Source of the DNA: Blautia sp. Marseille-P3087
GTDB taxonomy: Bacteria; Bacillota; Clostridia; Lachnospirales; Lachnospiraceae
Assembly: GCF_900120195.1 (NCBI RefSeq)
Contig: NZ_LT635539.1
Span: forward strand, 1,287,257 to 1,351,256
Direction: 5' to 3'
DNA: 64,000 nt
Part shown: piece after piece, positions 40,634 through 49,425 of the stretch
How positions within the stretch are numbered: position 1 is the stretch's first letter
How the letters are laid out: each line of letters starts with the position of its first letter
The notes under the pieces: model-generated
Databases searched by the model: none
What the model was told of the DNA's origin: nothing
Seen by the model: only the letters and a program-made list of their open reading frames with translations
Position numbers and translations under genes: made by a program

Positions 40634-42138
40634 TATTTATGCCCCTCTCTTTCTTTCAGAGATGCTTCGAGCAGCATTTCCTGGGTTACAGTTTCCATAT
40701 CGCCAAACTCACCTGCCACACGGCCGCTCTTCATTACAACGACTCTGTCTGCAACACCAAGAACCTCCGGCATTTCAGAAGAAACCATAATGATTCCGTA
40801 TCCTTTGCATGCCAGACTGTTCATAATCTCATAAATAGAATATTTTGCACCAACGTCGATACCCTTTGTAGGCTCGTCCATGATCAGAACCTTCTGATCG
40901 GAACTCAGCATCTTGGCAACAACGACTTTCTGCTGGTTACCACCTGACAGAGATGACGGCGGTGCTGTAATATCGTTTGCTTTCAATTGGATCTTCTTGC
41001 ACAGGGCAATCGCATTTTCCATTTCTTTATCTACATCCATCTGTCCGCCCTTTACAAACTGCTTCATGGAAGCGGAAGATACGTTCTGATAAATAGGAAG
41101 TTCATTTACAAGGCCCTGGGTCTGTCTGTTCTCCGGAAGAAGTCCGATTCCAAGATTAAGAGCATCGATCGGACTCTTGATATCTACTTTCTTTCCTTCC
41201 AGACGGATCTCACCGCTGTCCGGATGCATGATACCATAAATTGTCTGACATACCTCAGTACGTCCTGCTCCTACCAGACCTGTCAGTGCAAGGATCTCAC
41301 CTTTACGTACATTGAAGGAAATATTCTTGAAATATCCTTCTTTGCTGATATTATCAACCTCAAGTACCACATCACCGATCTTGGCTGTTTTCTCAGGATA
41401 CATGGAATTCAGTTCACGACCAACCATTGCCTTTACAAGATCTGCATTTGTGATCTTGTCAACATCCCAGGAACCAACATATGTAGAATCACGGAATACG
41501 GTAACACGAGTAGCCAGCTCATACATATCTTCAAATCTGTGAGTGATAAAGATAATAGAAACGCCTTTGTCTCTCAGATCCTTTGCGATACGATATAACT
41601 GAAGACATTCATTTCTTGTAAGAGAAGCTGTCGGCTCATCCATGATCAGGATTCTTGCGTCACAGGAAAGTGCCTTTGCGATCTCAACCAGCTGCTGCTC
41701 TGCAACAGATAAGTTGCCCATCGGTTTGTTTACATCGATCTCTGCACTTAAAGGCTGAATCAGTTCTTTCGCACGCTGTCTCATTGTCTTCCAGTCATAG
41801 AAGCCAAATTTATTCTTAATCTCCCGTCCCATAAAAATATTCTCTGTAACAGTCAGATCAGGGAACGCTGTTACATGCTGATAAATAGCAGCAATTCCAA
41901 GTTTCGCTGAGTCTGTAGTGTTTCTTAATGTTACCTGCTCACCATCCAGCAGCATGATTCCGCTGTCCGGCTGATGTACACCGGTAATGACCTTAATAAA
42001 AGTTGATTTACCAGCTCCGTTTTCTCCCATCAGAGCATGAATCTCGCCTCTTTTTAACTGAAAGTGAACTCCATTCAGAGCTTTAACTCCACCAAATGTT
42101 TTTACTACATCTTTCAGTTCCAAGATATACTCACTCAT
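40633..42138 (-). CDS. Sugar ABC importer 3, double ATPase (RbsA/RhaT type)
   Basis: A 501-residue ATPase with two intact domains: Walker A GENGAGKST near 37, Walker B ILIMDEPTASL, second domain GLVGAGRTE, signature LSGGNQQKVVVAKML and Walker B VLIMDEPTKGID. The start at 42138 is chosen for the GGGAGG 12 bases upstream; a longer frame exists but would translate it. First gene of importer 3, with a good promoter at 42229-42257, and closely related to the importer 2 ATPase. Confidence 0.93.
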   Translation of the reverse strand: MSEYILELKDVVKTFGGVKALNGVHFQLKRGEIHALMGENGAGKSTFIKVITGVHQPDSGIMLLDGEQVTLRNTTDSAKLGIAAIYQHVTAFPDLTVTENIFMGREIKNKFGFYDWKTMRQRAKELIQPLSAEIDVNKPMGNLSVAEQQLVEIAKALSCDARILIMDEPTASLTRNECLQLYRIAKDLRDKGVSIIFITHRFEDMYELATRVTVFRDSTYVGSWDVDKITNADLVKAMVGRELNSMYPEKTAKIGDVVLEVDNISKEGYFKNISFNVRKGEILALTGLVGAGRTEVCQTIYGIMHPDSGEIRLEGKKVDIKSPIDALNLGIGLLPENRQTQGLVNELPIYQNVSSASMKQFVKGGQMDVDKEMENAIALCKKIQLKANDITAPPSSLSGGNQQKVVVAKMLSSDQKVLIMDEPTKGIDVGAKYSIYEIMNSLACKGYGIIMVSSEMPEVLGVADRVVVMKSGRVAGEFGDMETVTQEMLLEASLKEREGHK

Positions 42139-42228
42139 TTTGTGTCTTACTCCTCCCTTTCCTTCGTTGTGATTGAACTGCGTTGCGTTCTTTATGTATC
42201 TGATTTTATACAAATCATAGAGTTTTTC

Positions 42229-42257
42229 AATATATAAAATTGCTTTACAGGTATCAA
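42229..42257 (-). promoter_or_regulatory. Promoter of importer 3
   Basis: Minus strand TTGATA (42252-42257), 17-bp spacer, TATATT (42229-42234): five of six matches in each box. It lies 91 bp upstream of the ATPase start. In the divergent gap 42139-42514 the plus side has a TATAAT at 42441-42446 before the AraC gene without a recognisable -35, consistent with an activator-dependent or weak promoter; I see no clear palindromic operator. Confidence 0.75.
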
Positions 42258-42514
42258 AAATTGTGTTTTTGGCACTTTTTTATATTTTACAACAAAAAAC
42301 ATCTTATCTTTTAACAATCTTCACATCAATTGCATCTACCTGTCAGTTTTTGTTTATCTATATTGCCAGTAACAGATTTTGCATGAATTTTTTTCTTTAT
42401 TTTGGTTCTTTGTACACTTTTTTTTCTTCTATATTATTGTTATAATATAAAAATATTACAAGCTGCGTTCACTTTGTCCACAGCAGCTTGCTATCATTTC
42501 TTGTGGAGGTTTTT

Positions 42515-43381
42515 ATGCGACTGCCAAAACACATTATGCCTGATGACTATTTTTCAGTCACACCCAAAACAGATATCCAGATCACATCACTTCCTTTCTA
42601 TATAAAGGAAGCCGGATACTGCAATGACCGTAAATTTATCCGTGGGGCCTGCAATAATTATTCAGACTACTTATTCGTCTATTCCCTGTGTACCATGAAG
42701 TTCAAAAAAAACGACGAAAAGTACCCCGTTCATTCCCATGATATCATTGTATCTGCCTGCAACACGCCCCTGAGTTTTTCCCTTCCTCTCTCCTATGGAA
42801 AGACACGACGCGAATATCTGTATTTTATCATCGGCGGTTCCCACGCACAGCAGTTTTACAATTATATCAGACGGCATGACTGTACGTTTCATTTCAACAA
42901 GCTTCACCATATGCTGGATCTTTTTCTTGAGATTCTTGAGATCGACTATAAATCAGATCCTATGTCAGCACAAATGCATGCCAGTTCTGTAGTGCATCAG
43001 ATCTACCTGGAGCTCTACATTCTGTCCCAGAATATTCTGAACGCAAAAAAGCAGACTCCTGTGCAGGACAATGCCGTAAACACAGCACTCAAATATATCC
43101 AGACGCATTATCAGAGCGATCTGAGCATCGACGCCGTCTGCAACAGTGTCAGTTTCTCAAAATATTACTTCTGCAAGCTGTTTAAAGAGCATATGGGAAT
43201 CTCAATCCACCAGTATGTCACGGAATTCCGTGTTAATAAGTCCAAAGAACTTCTGAGTTATTCAAAACTCTCCATTTCTGCAATCGCAACCTCTGTCGGA
43301 TTTAAAAATGCACTTACCTACACGAGAAACTTCGAAAAGCTGGAGCATATGACGCCTTCTGAATACAGAGAATTATACTAA
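42515..43381 (+). CDS. AraC-family transcriptional regulator, divergent from importer 3
   Basis: A 288-residue regulator. The N-terminal part is a cupin-like sensor (PVHSHDIIVSACNTPLSFSLP) and the C-terminal 100 residues hold the AraC double helix-turn-helix (DLSIDAVCNSVSFSKYYFCKLFKEH and ISAIATSVGFKNALTYTRNFE). The start at 42515 has GGAGG 7 bases upstream. Divergent orientation to the importer 3 operon suggests that it controls that operon; the inducer would be its substrate. Single gene ending at a strong terminator. Confidence 0.88.
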   Translation: MRLPKHIMPDDYFSVTPKTDIQITSLPFYIKEAGYCNDRKFIRGACNNYSDYLFVYSLCTMKFKKNDEKYPVHSHDIIVSACNTPLSFSLPLSYGKTRREYLYFIIGGSHAQQFYNYIRRHDCTFHFNKLHHMLDLFLEILEIDYKSDPMSAQMHASSVVHQIYLELYILSQNILNAKKQTPVQDNAVNTALKYIQTHYQSDLSIDAVCNSVSFSKYYFCKLFKEHMGISIHQYVTEFRVNKSKELLSYSKLSISAIATSVGFKNALTYTRNFEKLEHMTPSEYRELY

Positions 43382-43435
43382 ATCTTTCATCGGAAGATAT
43401 TTCTCTGGTAAGAATCCGGCAGATTCATAGAAAAA

Positions 43436-43482
43436 AGACATAAAAAGAAGCCCCGGAAAATCCGGGGTTTCTTTTTATGTCT
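43436..43482. terminator. Strong bidirectional terminator between the AraC gene and importer 4
   Basis: Nested complementarity from 43436 to 43482: outer AGACATAAAAAG with CTTTTTATGTCT and inner CCCCGGA with TCCGGGG around a 3-base loop. It stops the plus-strand AraC transcript and, on the other strand, the importer 4 transcript whose last stop is at 43514. Confidence 0.9.
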
Positions 43483-43513
43483 TCAGAACACTGCTTCAAA
43501 AGCTGTGTTCAGA

Positions 43514-44629
43514 TTAATCGTACAGGTTTGGAGCGATTTCTTCGTCATCCATGTTTGTGGAATCATACCAGTAACCATCTGTAGGAACATCTTCAAGTTC
43601 CTGTCCGTTAGCTGCTGCTGTCAGAGCGTAGATTGCATAGTAGCCCATCATCAGAGGAGACTGTGTAACTGCACCAAGGAATGTTCCATCCTGAACTGCT
43701 GCTTTGATGATAGAACCAGCATCGAAACCAACACCGATAACGTCGCCGTTAGCTGCATCAGAACCAAGAACGTTCAGGTTTGCGTTAGCTGCAAGAACAC
43801 CTTCTGCTGCTGTCTGGTTGGAACCGAAGATAGCGATGCAGTTTTCTTTGGAAAGGATAGCCTGAGCTTCATTGGAGCAAAGCTCTACAGTTGTCTGTGC
43901 CGGAACAGCTACCTGGATAACAACATCTGCGTCAGCTTCTGTTGCATCAGCACCTTTAGCTGCGTTTACATAGAATTCGTTACCTGCAACTGCTACTGTT
44001 TTGCCATCAGCCTGAAGCAGTTCGATCATTTTGTCGATGAATCCGCCACCACGCTGCTGAATGTTCTGAGCTGTAGCATCCTGGTTAACTTCACCGATAA
44101 CAACCTGTCCGTCAGCGTTAGCTACAACATCTTTGATTGCATTATACATATTTTCTGCTGCTACGGAACCAGCCTGTGCGTTGTCTGTACAAACTTCGCA
44201 AGCGATAGATCCTTCCGGAGCATCTGCGATACCTGTATCAAATGTTACAACCGGGATTCCTTTGTCAGCGCAATCCTTAAGAGCGTCAAGTACAGAAGAT
44301 GTATCACAAGCTGCCAGACCTAATCCAGCCGGGTTGGAAGCGATTGCTGTGTTAACCATGTTAACCTGGTCAGCGATATCTGACTCACTGTTCGGTCCCT
44401 GTGCTGTATAAGTAACACCAAGTTCTTCAGCAGCCTTCTTCATACCTTCCTGAGCTGCATCCCAGTATGTGGACTGGAAAGATTTAACCATCATTGGGAA
44501 CTCATAAGCTTCGTTTGCTTTGAGATCTTTGAACTGATCCGGAAGATCAGCGGCCATAACTGTTGATGCAGACATACCTGCTACCATTGCTGCACAGATG
44601 CTTAATGCTACTACTTTTTTGAAATTCAT
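43514..44629 (-). CDS. Sugar ABC importer 4, substrate-binding protein (RbsB-like)
   Basis: Exported binding protein of 371 residues. Signal peptide with basic NFKK, Ala/Met-rich core and signal peptidase I site VMA-AD near residue 27; the single early cysteine (Cys12) is too near the N-terminus for a lipobox. The binding fold shows AEELGVTYTAQGPNSESD, GIPVVTFDTGI near 120, EVNQDATAQNIQQRGGGF and VLGSDAANGDVIGVGFDAG. Probably binds a hexitol or ketose since the downstream sensor and catabolic genes share its strand. Last gene of importer 4. Confidence 0.9.
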   Translation of the reverse strand: MNFKKVVALSICAAMVAGMSASTVMAADLPDQFKDLKANEAYEFPMMVKSFQSTYWDAAQEGMKKAAEELGVTYTAQGPNSESDIADQVNMVNTAIASNPAGLGLAACDTSSVLDALKDCADKGIPVVTFDTGIADAPEGSIACEVCTDNAQAGSVAAENMYNAIKDVVANADGQVVIGEVNQDATAQNIQQRGGGFIDKMIELLQADGKTVAVAGNEFYVNAAKGADATEADADVVIQVAVPAQTTVELCSNEAQAILSKENCIAIFGSNQTAAEGVLAANANLNVLGSDAANGDVIGVGFDAGSIIKAAVQDGTFLGAVTQSPLMMGYYAIYALTAAANGQELEDVPTDGYWYDSTNMDDEEIAPNLYD

Positions 44630-44676
44630 AATTTACTTCCTCCTTATAAATTATATAGTTTTTTATTATGATGATA

Positions 44677-44753
44677 CGTCAGTAGGAAATTTCTGACGCC
44701 CCACATCCTTATGGAATTTTGGTTGTCAAAGCGGATATCAGTAATCCGCTTTG
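44677..44753 (-). other. Two hairpins in the leader of the importer 4 binding-protein gene
   Basis: CGTCAG/CTGACG (44677-44682, 44693-44698) and a perfect 10-bp CAAAGCGGAT/ATCCGCTTTG (44727-44736, 44744-44753) lie between the permease stop (44766) and the binding-protein start (44629). Neither is followed by a T run on the minus strand. Probably mRNA-stabilising or processing structures. Confidence 0.6.
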
Positions 44754-44765
44754 ATTTTATACTGC

Positions 44766-45746
44766 TTACATAGCAGCTTTTTTCTTTTCTTTGATGATAT
44801 CGATCAGGACTGCGATGATAAGTACAAGACCTGTGATGATCTGCTGCCAGTTTGCCTGCAGGCCGACATATGGAAGACCTGTTTTCAGAAGCATGATGAC
44901 AAAGATACCAACAAATGTACCGATTACAGAACCGTAACCACCGGTTGCAGCAACACCACCGACGAATACACCGCCGATCGCATCCATTTCAAGTCCGGCA
45001 CCGGTACCCGGCTGTACAGTAGGTGTAACTGCTGCATAAGCGATAGCTGCAAGACCTACAAACAGACCACATACTACATAAACCATTACATGGTAGAATT
45101 TTACGTTGATTCCTGAAAGAGCTGCTGCTTCTTTGTTGGAACCGATTGCGATGGTGTAACGTCCGAATTTTGTATGGTTCAGAACGAATTCCATCAGAAG
45201 TACCAGAATGATCATCCACAGGAAACCGATCGGGTAACGGGAAGCGCTTCTTCCTGTACCAACTGTAATCTTGAAGATTGTGTGGAACCATCCACCATCC
45301 TGTGTAAGTCCCGGCCATGGTGTAGCACTGCAGAGAGAGCCGGCACCACGGGTGATCATACATGTACAAAGAGTTGCAAGGAATGGCGGCAGGTTCATGA
45401 TTCCGATCAGGACACCATTCAGTGCTCCGATCGCAATTCCCAGTACCAGGCAAAGTACCATAGCTGCTGCTACCGGCCATCCGTGGCTTCTTACCATTGT
45501 TCCGGCGATCAGTGCGTAACACACCATACCGGTTCCGATTGACAGGTCTACACCACCAGTGATAAGCGGGAATGTAACACCGATTGCCATCAGAAGATCA
45601 TAGTAAGAAAAGTCCAACATACTTAAAAGTGTTGTATACTGTCTGAACTCCTTACTCATAATAGAGAAGATTGCAGACAGTGCAATGATAACAAGTAAAA
45701 CAATAAATCTCTGATCACTTATAATACTTTTTTTCTTCTTAGTCAT
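44766..45746 (-). CDS. Sugar ABC importer 4, permease B (ribose/galactofuranose type)
   Basis: Membrane permease of 326 residues, about nine helices, with ITGGVDLSIGTG near residue 60 and GGVFVGGVAATGGYGS near 252. The start at 45746 has GGGGAGG 7 bases upstream; a longer frame would extend into the end of the ATPase gene. The gene order permease-ATPase-permease-binding protein resembles YtfQ/R/T-YjfF importers. Partner of the product of 47295-48272. Confidence 0.88.
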   Translation of the reverse strand: MTKKKKSIISDQRFIVLLVIIALSAIFSIMSKEFRQYTTLLSMLDFSYYDLLMAIGVTFPLITGGVDLSIGTGMVCYALIAGTMVRSHGWPVAAAMVLCLVLGIAIGALNGVLIGIMNLPPFLATLCTCMITRGAGSLCSATPWPGLTQDGGWFHTIFKITVGTGRSASRYPIGFLWMIILVLLMEFVLNHTKFGRYTIAIGSNKEAAALSGINVKFYHVMVYVVCGLFVGLAAIAYAAVTPTVQPGTGAGLEMDAIGGVFVGGVAATGGYGSVIGTFVGIFVIMLLKTGLPYVGLQANWQQIITGLVLIIAVLIDIIKEKKKAAM

Positions 45747-45759
45747 GACTGTCCTCCCC

Positions 45760-47274
45760 TTAATTGATATTTCTTGTTGCCTTATCCATGATGTGTTCCT
45801 GTGTTGCCTCAGAAATATCAATATTTCCTGTCACTTTACCTTCACACATTACGATGATACGGTCACTCATACGGAGAATCTCTGTCATTTCAGAAGAAAT
45901 CATGATAATAGACTTTCCTTCTGCTGCCAGTTTACTCATTAACTTGTAAATTTCGTTCTTCGCACCGACATCGATACCTCTTGTCGGCTCATCGAAGATC
46001 AGGATATCACTGTCGCGGGTAAGCCACTTCGCAATAACGACTTTCTGCTGGTTACCACCGGAAAGGTTCACTACCAGCTGATCACCGTTCGGTGTCTTTG
46101 TAGCAAGTTCTTTGATGTATTTCTCAGAAACTTCTTTTTCTTTTGCTTTGTTGATGAAGATTCCGCTTGTGAACTGCTCCATCGTTGCCAGTGTTGTGTT
46201 TTCATTTACAGATTTCTGAACAACAACACCATATCTTCTTCTGTCCTCAGACAGATAACCGATACCATATTTAACAGCATCCTGTGGGCTGTTGATAGTT
46301 ACTTCTTTGAGCTGGCCGCTCTGTTTGTCCATGATGGAAATCTTTCCGCTCTGTTTCGGATCGGCTCCAAACAGTGCTCTTGCAGTTTCGGTACGTCCTG
46401 CACCCATCAGACCGGAGAAGCCAAGGATCTCACCTTTTCTCAGTTCGAAGCTTACGTCCTGAACCATCTTACCTGCATTCAGGTTTTCTACTCTAAGAAC
46501 CACCGGTGCATCCGGTGCTACCATGCTGTGTTCCTTAGGATCTTCATAAATAACACGACCAACCATCATGTTGATGATGTCTTCTTTTGTACTGTCTTTT
46601 GTAATCAGAGTTCCTACATATCCACCATCTCGCATGACTGTTACACGGTCTGTGATGACTTTGATCTCATCCATACGATGTGAGATATATACGATACCGA
46701 GGTTCTTCTCACGAAGATCTCTGATGATTACGAACAGGTCAGCGATTTCTTTTTCTGTAAGAGCTGCTGACGGCTCATCGAAGATGATAACTTCTGCTTT
46801 GTGGGAAATAGCTTTTGCAATCTCACACATCTGCTGTTTACCAACTGTTAAGTTGCTCATCTTTTCTCTTGGGTCGATCTCGATGTTCAGATCCTTGAAT
46901 AATTTCTTTGAATCTTCGATCATTTTCTTATCGTCTACACGGATACCCTTTTTCGGCTCACGTCCGATAAAGATGTTCTGTGCAACGGTCAGGTCACCGA
47001 CCATGTTTAATTCCTGATGTACGATTACGATACCATTGTCCTGTGCCTCACGTGTATTGTGGAAAGCCACTTCCTGACCTTTGTATGTAATAGTACCGGA
47101 ATCCTTCTGATAAATACCGGTAAGAACTTTCATCAGTGTTGATTTACCGGCACCGTTCTCTCCCATAAGTGCATGTACTTCGCCGCGTCTTACTTCGAAA
47201 TTAACGTGATCCAGGGCATGAACACCAGGAAAGGACTTATCAATATCCTTCATTGTTAAAATAACGTCACCCAT
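45760..47274 (-). CDS. Sugar ABC importer 4, double ATPase (MglA/YtfR type)
   Basis: A 504-residue ATPase. First domain: Walker A GENGAGKST near 37, Walker B VIIFDEPSAAL; second: GLMGAGRTE, LSGGNQQKVVIAKWL and Walker B ILIFDEPTRGID. It has the longer linker (VAPDAPVVLRVENLNAG) of the galactoside/MglA group. Spaced 20 bp after the permease gene. Fully intact in contrast to the importer 1 ATPase. Confidence 0.93.
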   Translation of the reverse strand: MGDVILTMKDIDKSFPGVHALDHVNFEVRRGEVHALMGENGAGKSTLMKVLTGIYQKDSGTITYKGQEVAFHNTREAQDNGIVIVHQELNMVGDLTVAQNIFIGREPKKGIRVDDKKMIEDSKKLFKDLNIEIDPREKMSNLTVGKQQMCEIAKAISHKAEVIIFDEPSAALTEKEIADLFVIIRDLREKNLGIVYISHRMDEIKVITDRVTVMRDGGYVGTLITKDSTKEDIINMMVGRVIYEDPKEHSMVAPDAPVVLRVENLNAGKMVQDVSFELRKGEILGFSGLMGAGRTETARALFGADPKQSGKISIMDKQSGQLKEVTINSPQDAVKYGIGYLSEDRRRYGVVVQKSVNENTTLATMEQFTSGIFINKAKEKEVSEKYIKELATKTPNGDQLVVNLSGGNQQKVVIAKWLTRDSDILIFDEPTRGIDVGAKNEIYKLMSKLAAEGKSIIMISSEMTEILRMSDRIIVMCEGKVTGNIDISEATQEHIMDKATRNIN

Positions 47275-47294
47275 TGTTTCATCCTCCCTTTCGA

Positions 47295-48272
47295 TCAGTT
47301 CTTTCTACGTCTTGCAGAAACGTCGGCATATACAGCTACGATTACGATGATACCTGTGATGATCATCTGCTGTCCTTTACCAAGACCAAATGCCATGATT
47401 CCCTGCTGCAGAAGAGAGATAATAAATACACCGATTACAGTACCGCCGATGGAAGCAAGTCCACCAACCATGGATGTACCACCCATTACACAACCAGCAA
47501 TTGCTTCGTTGTTGTACTGATCGCCATAACCAGGCTGAACGGTTGTATATGTAGCTACGAAAAACAGTGCTCCAATTCCAACTAAAACGCCGCAGATTAC
47601 ATATGAAAGCATGTTCCATTTCTTTGTATCTACACCAGAAAGTCTTACGGCTTCTGTGTTGGATCCGAGGCAGAGGATGTAACGTCCAGGTTTGGTATTG
47701 TAAAGAATGATTCCACAGATAATTGCTGCTCCGAGGAAGATCACCAGACCTACCGGAAATCCTTTATAAGATACAATGTTACGGAACCAGCCGTTTGTCG
47801 GGTCACTTGCCAGCGGCCAGCTTACGGACTGTGTTTTTGTGAATACAGATGCGATACCTTTTGCAATATTCATGGAAGCCATGGATACGATGAATGGCGG
47901 AACTGATAAGTAAGATACCAGCCATCCGTTAAAGATACCAAATGCAAGACCGATCAGTACACAGATTACCATTGCTGCTGCGCATGGAACCTTGTAGCTT
48001 GTCATGCAGTAACCGGAAACGAGTGCACAACAGAACATTACCGGTCCGATGGAGAAATCGATTCCTCCTGTTGCGATTACGAATGTGACACCAAGTGACA
48101 GGAAGCCAAGGAAATATACATAGTTCAGTGTGGACTTGATACTGTCTCCAACAGGGAACTTACTTCCGAGAACCACCTTAAAAACTACGAACATCAGAAT
48201 CAGGATGCAGACAAGTAAGATCCTGTTCAGGCCGAGTTTTTTCACGATTGGATTTTGTTTCAGCTTTTCCAA
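47295..48272 (-). CDS. Sugar ABC importer 4, permease A, TTG start
   Basis: Membrane permease of 325 residues with ATGGIDFSIGP near residue 69 and GCVMGGTSMVGGLAS near 256. I place the start at a TTG at 48272 because AAGGAGGG lies six to seven bases before it and no ATG or GTG fits; an ATG 69 bp upstream lacks a ribosome binding site and would add the sequence that holds this site. First gene of importer 4. A TATTAT around 48325 with a poor -35 may be its promoter, consistent with activation by the adjacent two-component system. Confidence 0.85.
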   Translation of the reverse strand: MEKLKQNPIVKKLGLNRILLVCILILMFVVFKVVLGSKFPVGDSIKSTLNYVYFLGFLSLGVTFVIATGGIDFSIGPVMFCCALVSGYCMTSYKVPCAAAMVICVLIGLAFGIFNGWLVSYLSVPPFIVSMASMNIAKGIASVFTKTQSVSWPLASDPTNGWFRNIVSYKGFPVGLVIFLGAAIICGIILYNTKPGRYILCLGSNTEAVRLSGVDTKKWNMLSYVICGVLVGIGALFFVATYTTVQPGYGDQYNNEAIAGCVMGGTSMVGGLASIGGTVIGVFIISLLQQGIMAFGLGKGQQMIITGIIVIVAVYADVSARRRKN

Positions 48273-48362
48273 TTTTTCGCCCTCCTTAAAAGTTTTACAC
48301 ACACATCTTGCGTTTTCTATATAATACCGTGAATACCGCACAATTGTAATGGAAAATCTTAC

Positions 48363-48420
48363 AAAAAAAGGTTAAATATTTACGGTTCGTCCATAAATAT
48401 TTAACCCTTTTTATATTTTT
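48363..48420. terminator. Bidirectional terminator between the sensor operon and importer 4
   Basis: GGTTAAATATTTA and TAAATATTTAACC are perfect complements separated by 11 bases, with T runs on both strands. It lies 13 bp beyond the stop of the sensory binding-protein gene, so the sensor operon ends here and importer 4 starts separately downstream. Confidence 0.85.
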
Positions 48421-48432
48421 TTTACTATTTTA

Positions 48433-49425
48433 CTAGGAAAGCTTCAATGTATTGAACGGAAACAGCAGTTTTTCGATTTCACTGTCATACATATTATCCG
48501 GTGTCACAAGTTCGCACCCGGAATTTACATCTTTCTCATAGCTCTTACCGCGGAGCATCAGAATGGTCTCTTTTACACCAATATAACCCATCTTAAAAGC
48601 TTTCTGTACAACAAGGCCTTTAAATACTCCGTTTTCCATAAGCTGAACAGCCTCCTGTGAACTGTCGACGCCGACTACCTGGATTCTGTCTTTGGCTCCG
48701 GCCGCTTTTACTGCCCGCGCCGCTCCGACAGACGAATACTCATTCATTCCGGCAACCATCTTGAGATTTGGATATTTTTCCATAAGCTCCTGCGTAAGTT
48801 TACGTGATTTCTCATACTGGGAATCGCAGTAAACTACTTCAACAATATTTTTTGCCAGATCTCCGAGACCTTTGCGGAAGCCTTCTTCACGCTCGACTGC
48901 AGTTGATACTCCTTTGACATGAGCAACAATCGCGATCTGATCATCCGGATCAAGAAGTGTTGCCGCAAATTTCCCCAGTTTTTCTCCTGCCTCGAGGTTA
49001 TCTGTCGCTACCGTCAGATTCTGTACCTTCTCCTCGGTATAAGAATCGATAAAGCTGATGCAGATACCTTTTTCTTTTGCCTCTTTCAGAAGATCATTGG
49101 ATTCTGTAAAACTGGATGGTGAAAAAAGGATTGCATCCGGTTCTTCAGAAATAGCTTCTTTCAGAAGTTCATTCTGCCGCTCAATATCATTTTCCTCTGT
49201 CGGTGCTTTGATCTCAATATCGGCATTATATTCTTTGGCTGCCATTTTGGTTCCGAGAATCAGTGCTTTCCAGAAATCATTCGTGCTGTCCTCAACTTTT
49301 GGAATATAAACAAGGGACATTCTTCTTTCTTCAATTTTTTTCTGGCGGTACCAGGCTGCGCCTCCAATCCCGCCAATCAGGCAGATCACAAGGCAGATAC
49401 TCAGCCATTTTTTCTTTTTTATCAT
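48433..49425 (-). CDS. Membrane-anchored sugar-binding protein, probable sensory partner of the histidine kinase
   Basis: A 330-residue type I periplasmic-binding-fold protein with an N-terminal anchor (KKKKWLSICLVICLIGGIGGAAWYRQKK) that has no signal peptidase or lipobox site, so it should stay membrane-bound facing outward. The fold is visible from LVYIPKVEDSTNDFW, EPDAILFSPSSF and VVGVDSSQEAVQLM. It overlaps by 4 bases (ATGA) with the histidine kinase upstream and is cotranscribed with the response regulator. This resembles the known XylFII-LytS arrangement of clostridia, where a binding protein presents the sugar to a kinase. It is separate from the importer, which has its own binding protein. 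Confidence 0.87.
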   Translation of the reverse strand: MIKKKKWLSICLVICLIGGIGGAAWYRQKKIEERRMSLVYIPKVEDSTNDFWKALILGTKMAAKEYNADIEIKAPTEENDIERQNELLKEAISEEPDAILFSPSSFTESNDLLKEAKEKGICISFIDSYTEEKVQNLTVATDNLEAGEKLGKFAATLLDPDDQIAIVAHVKGVSTAVEREEGFRKGLGDLAKNIVEVVYCDSQYEKSRKLTQELMEKYPNLKMVAGMNEYSSVGAARAVKAAGAKDRIQVVGVDSSQEAVQLMENGVFKGLVVQKAFKMGYIGVKETILMLRGKSYEKDVNSGCELVTPDNMYDSEIEKLLFPFNTLKLS

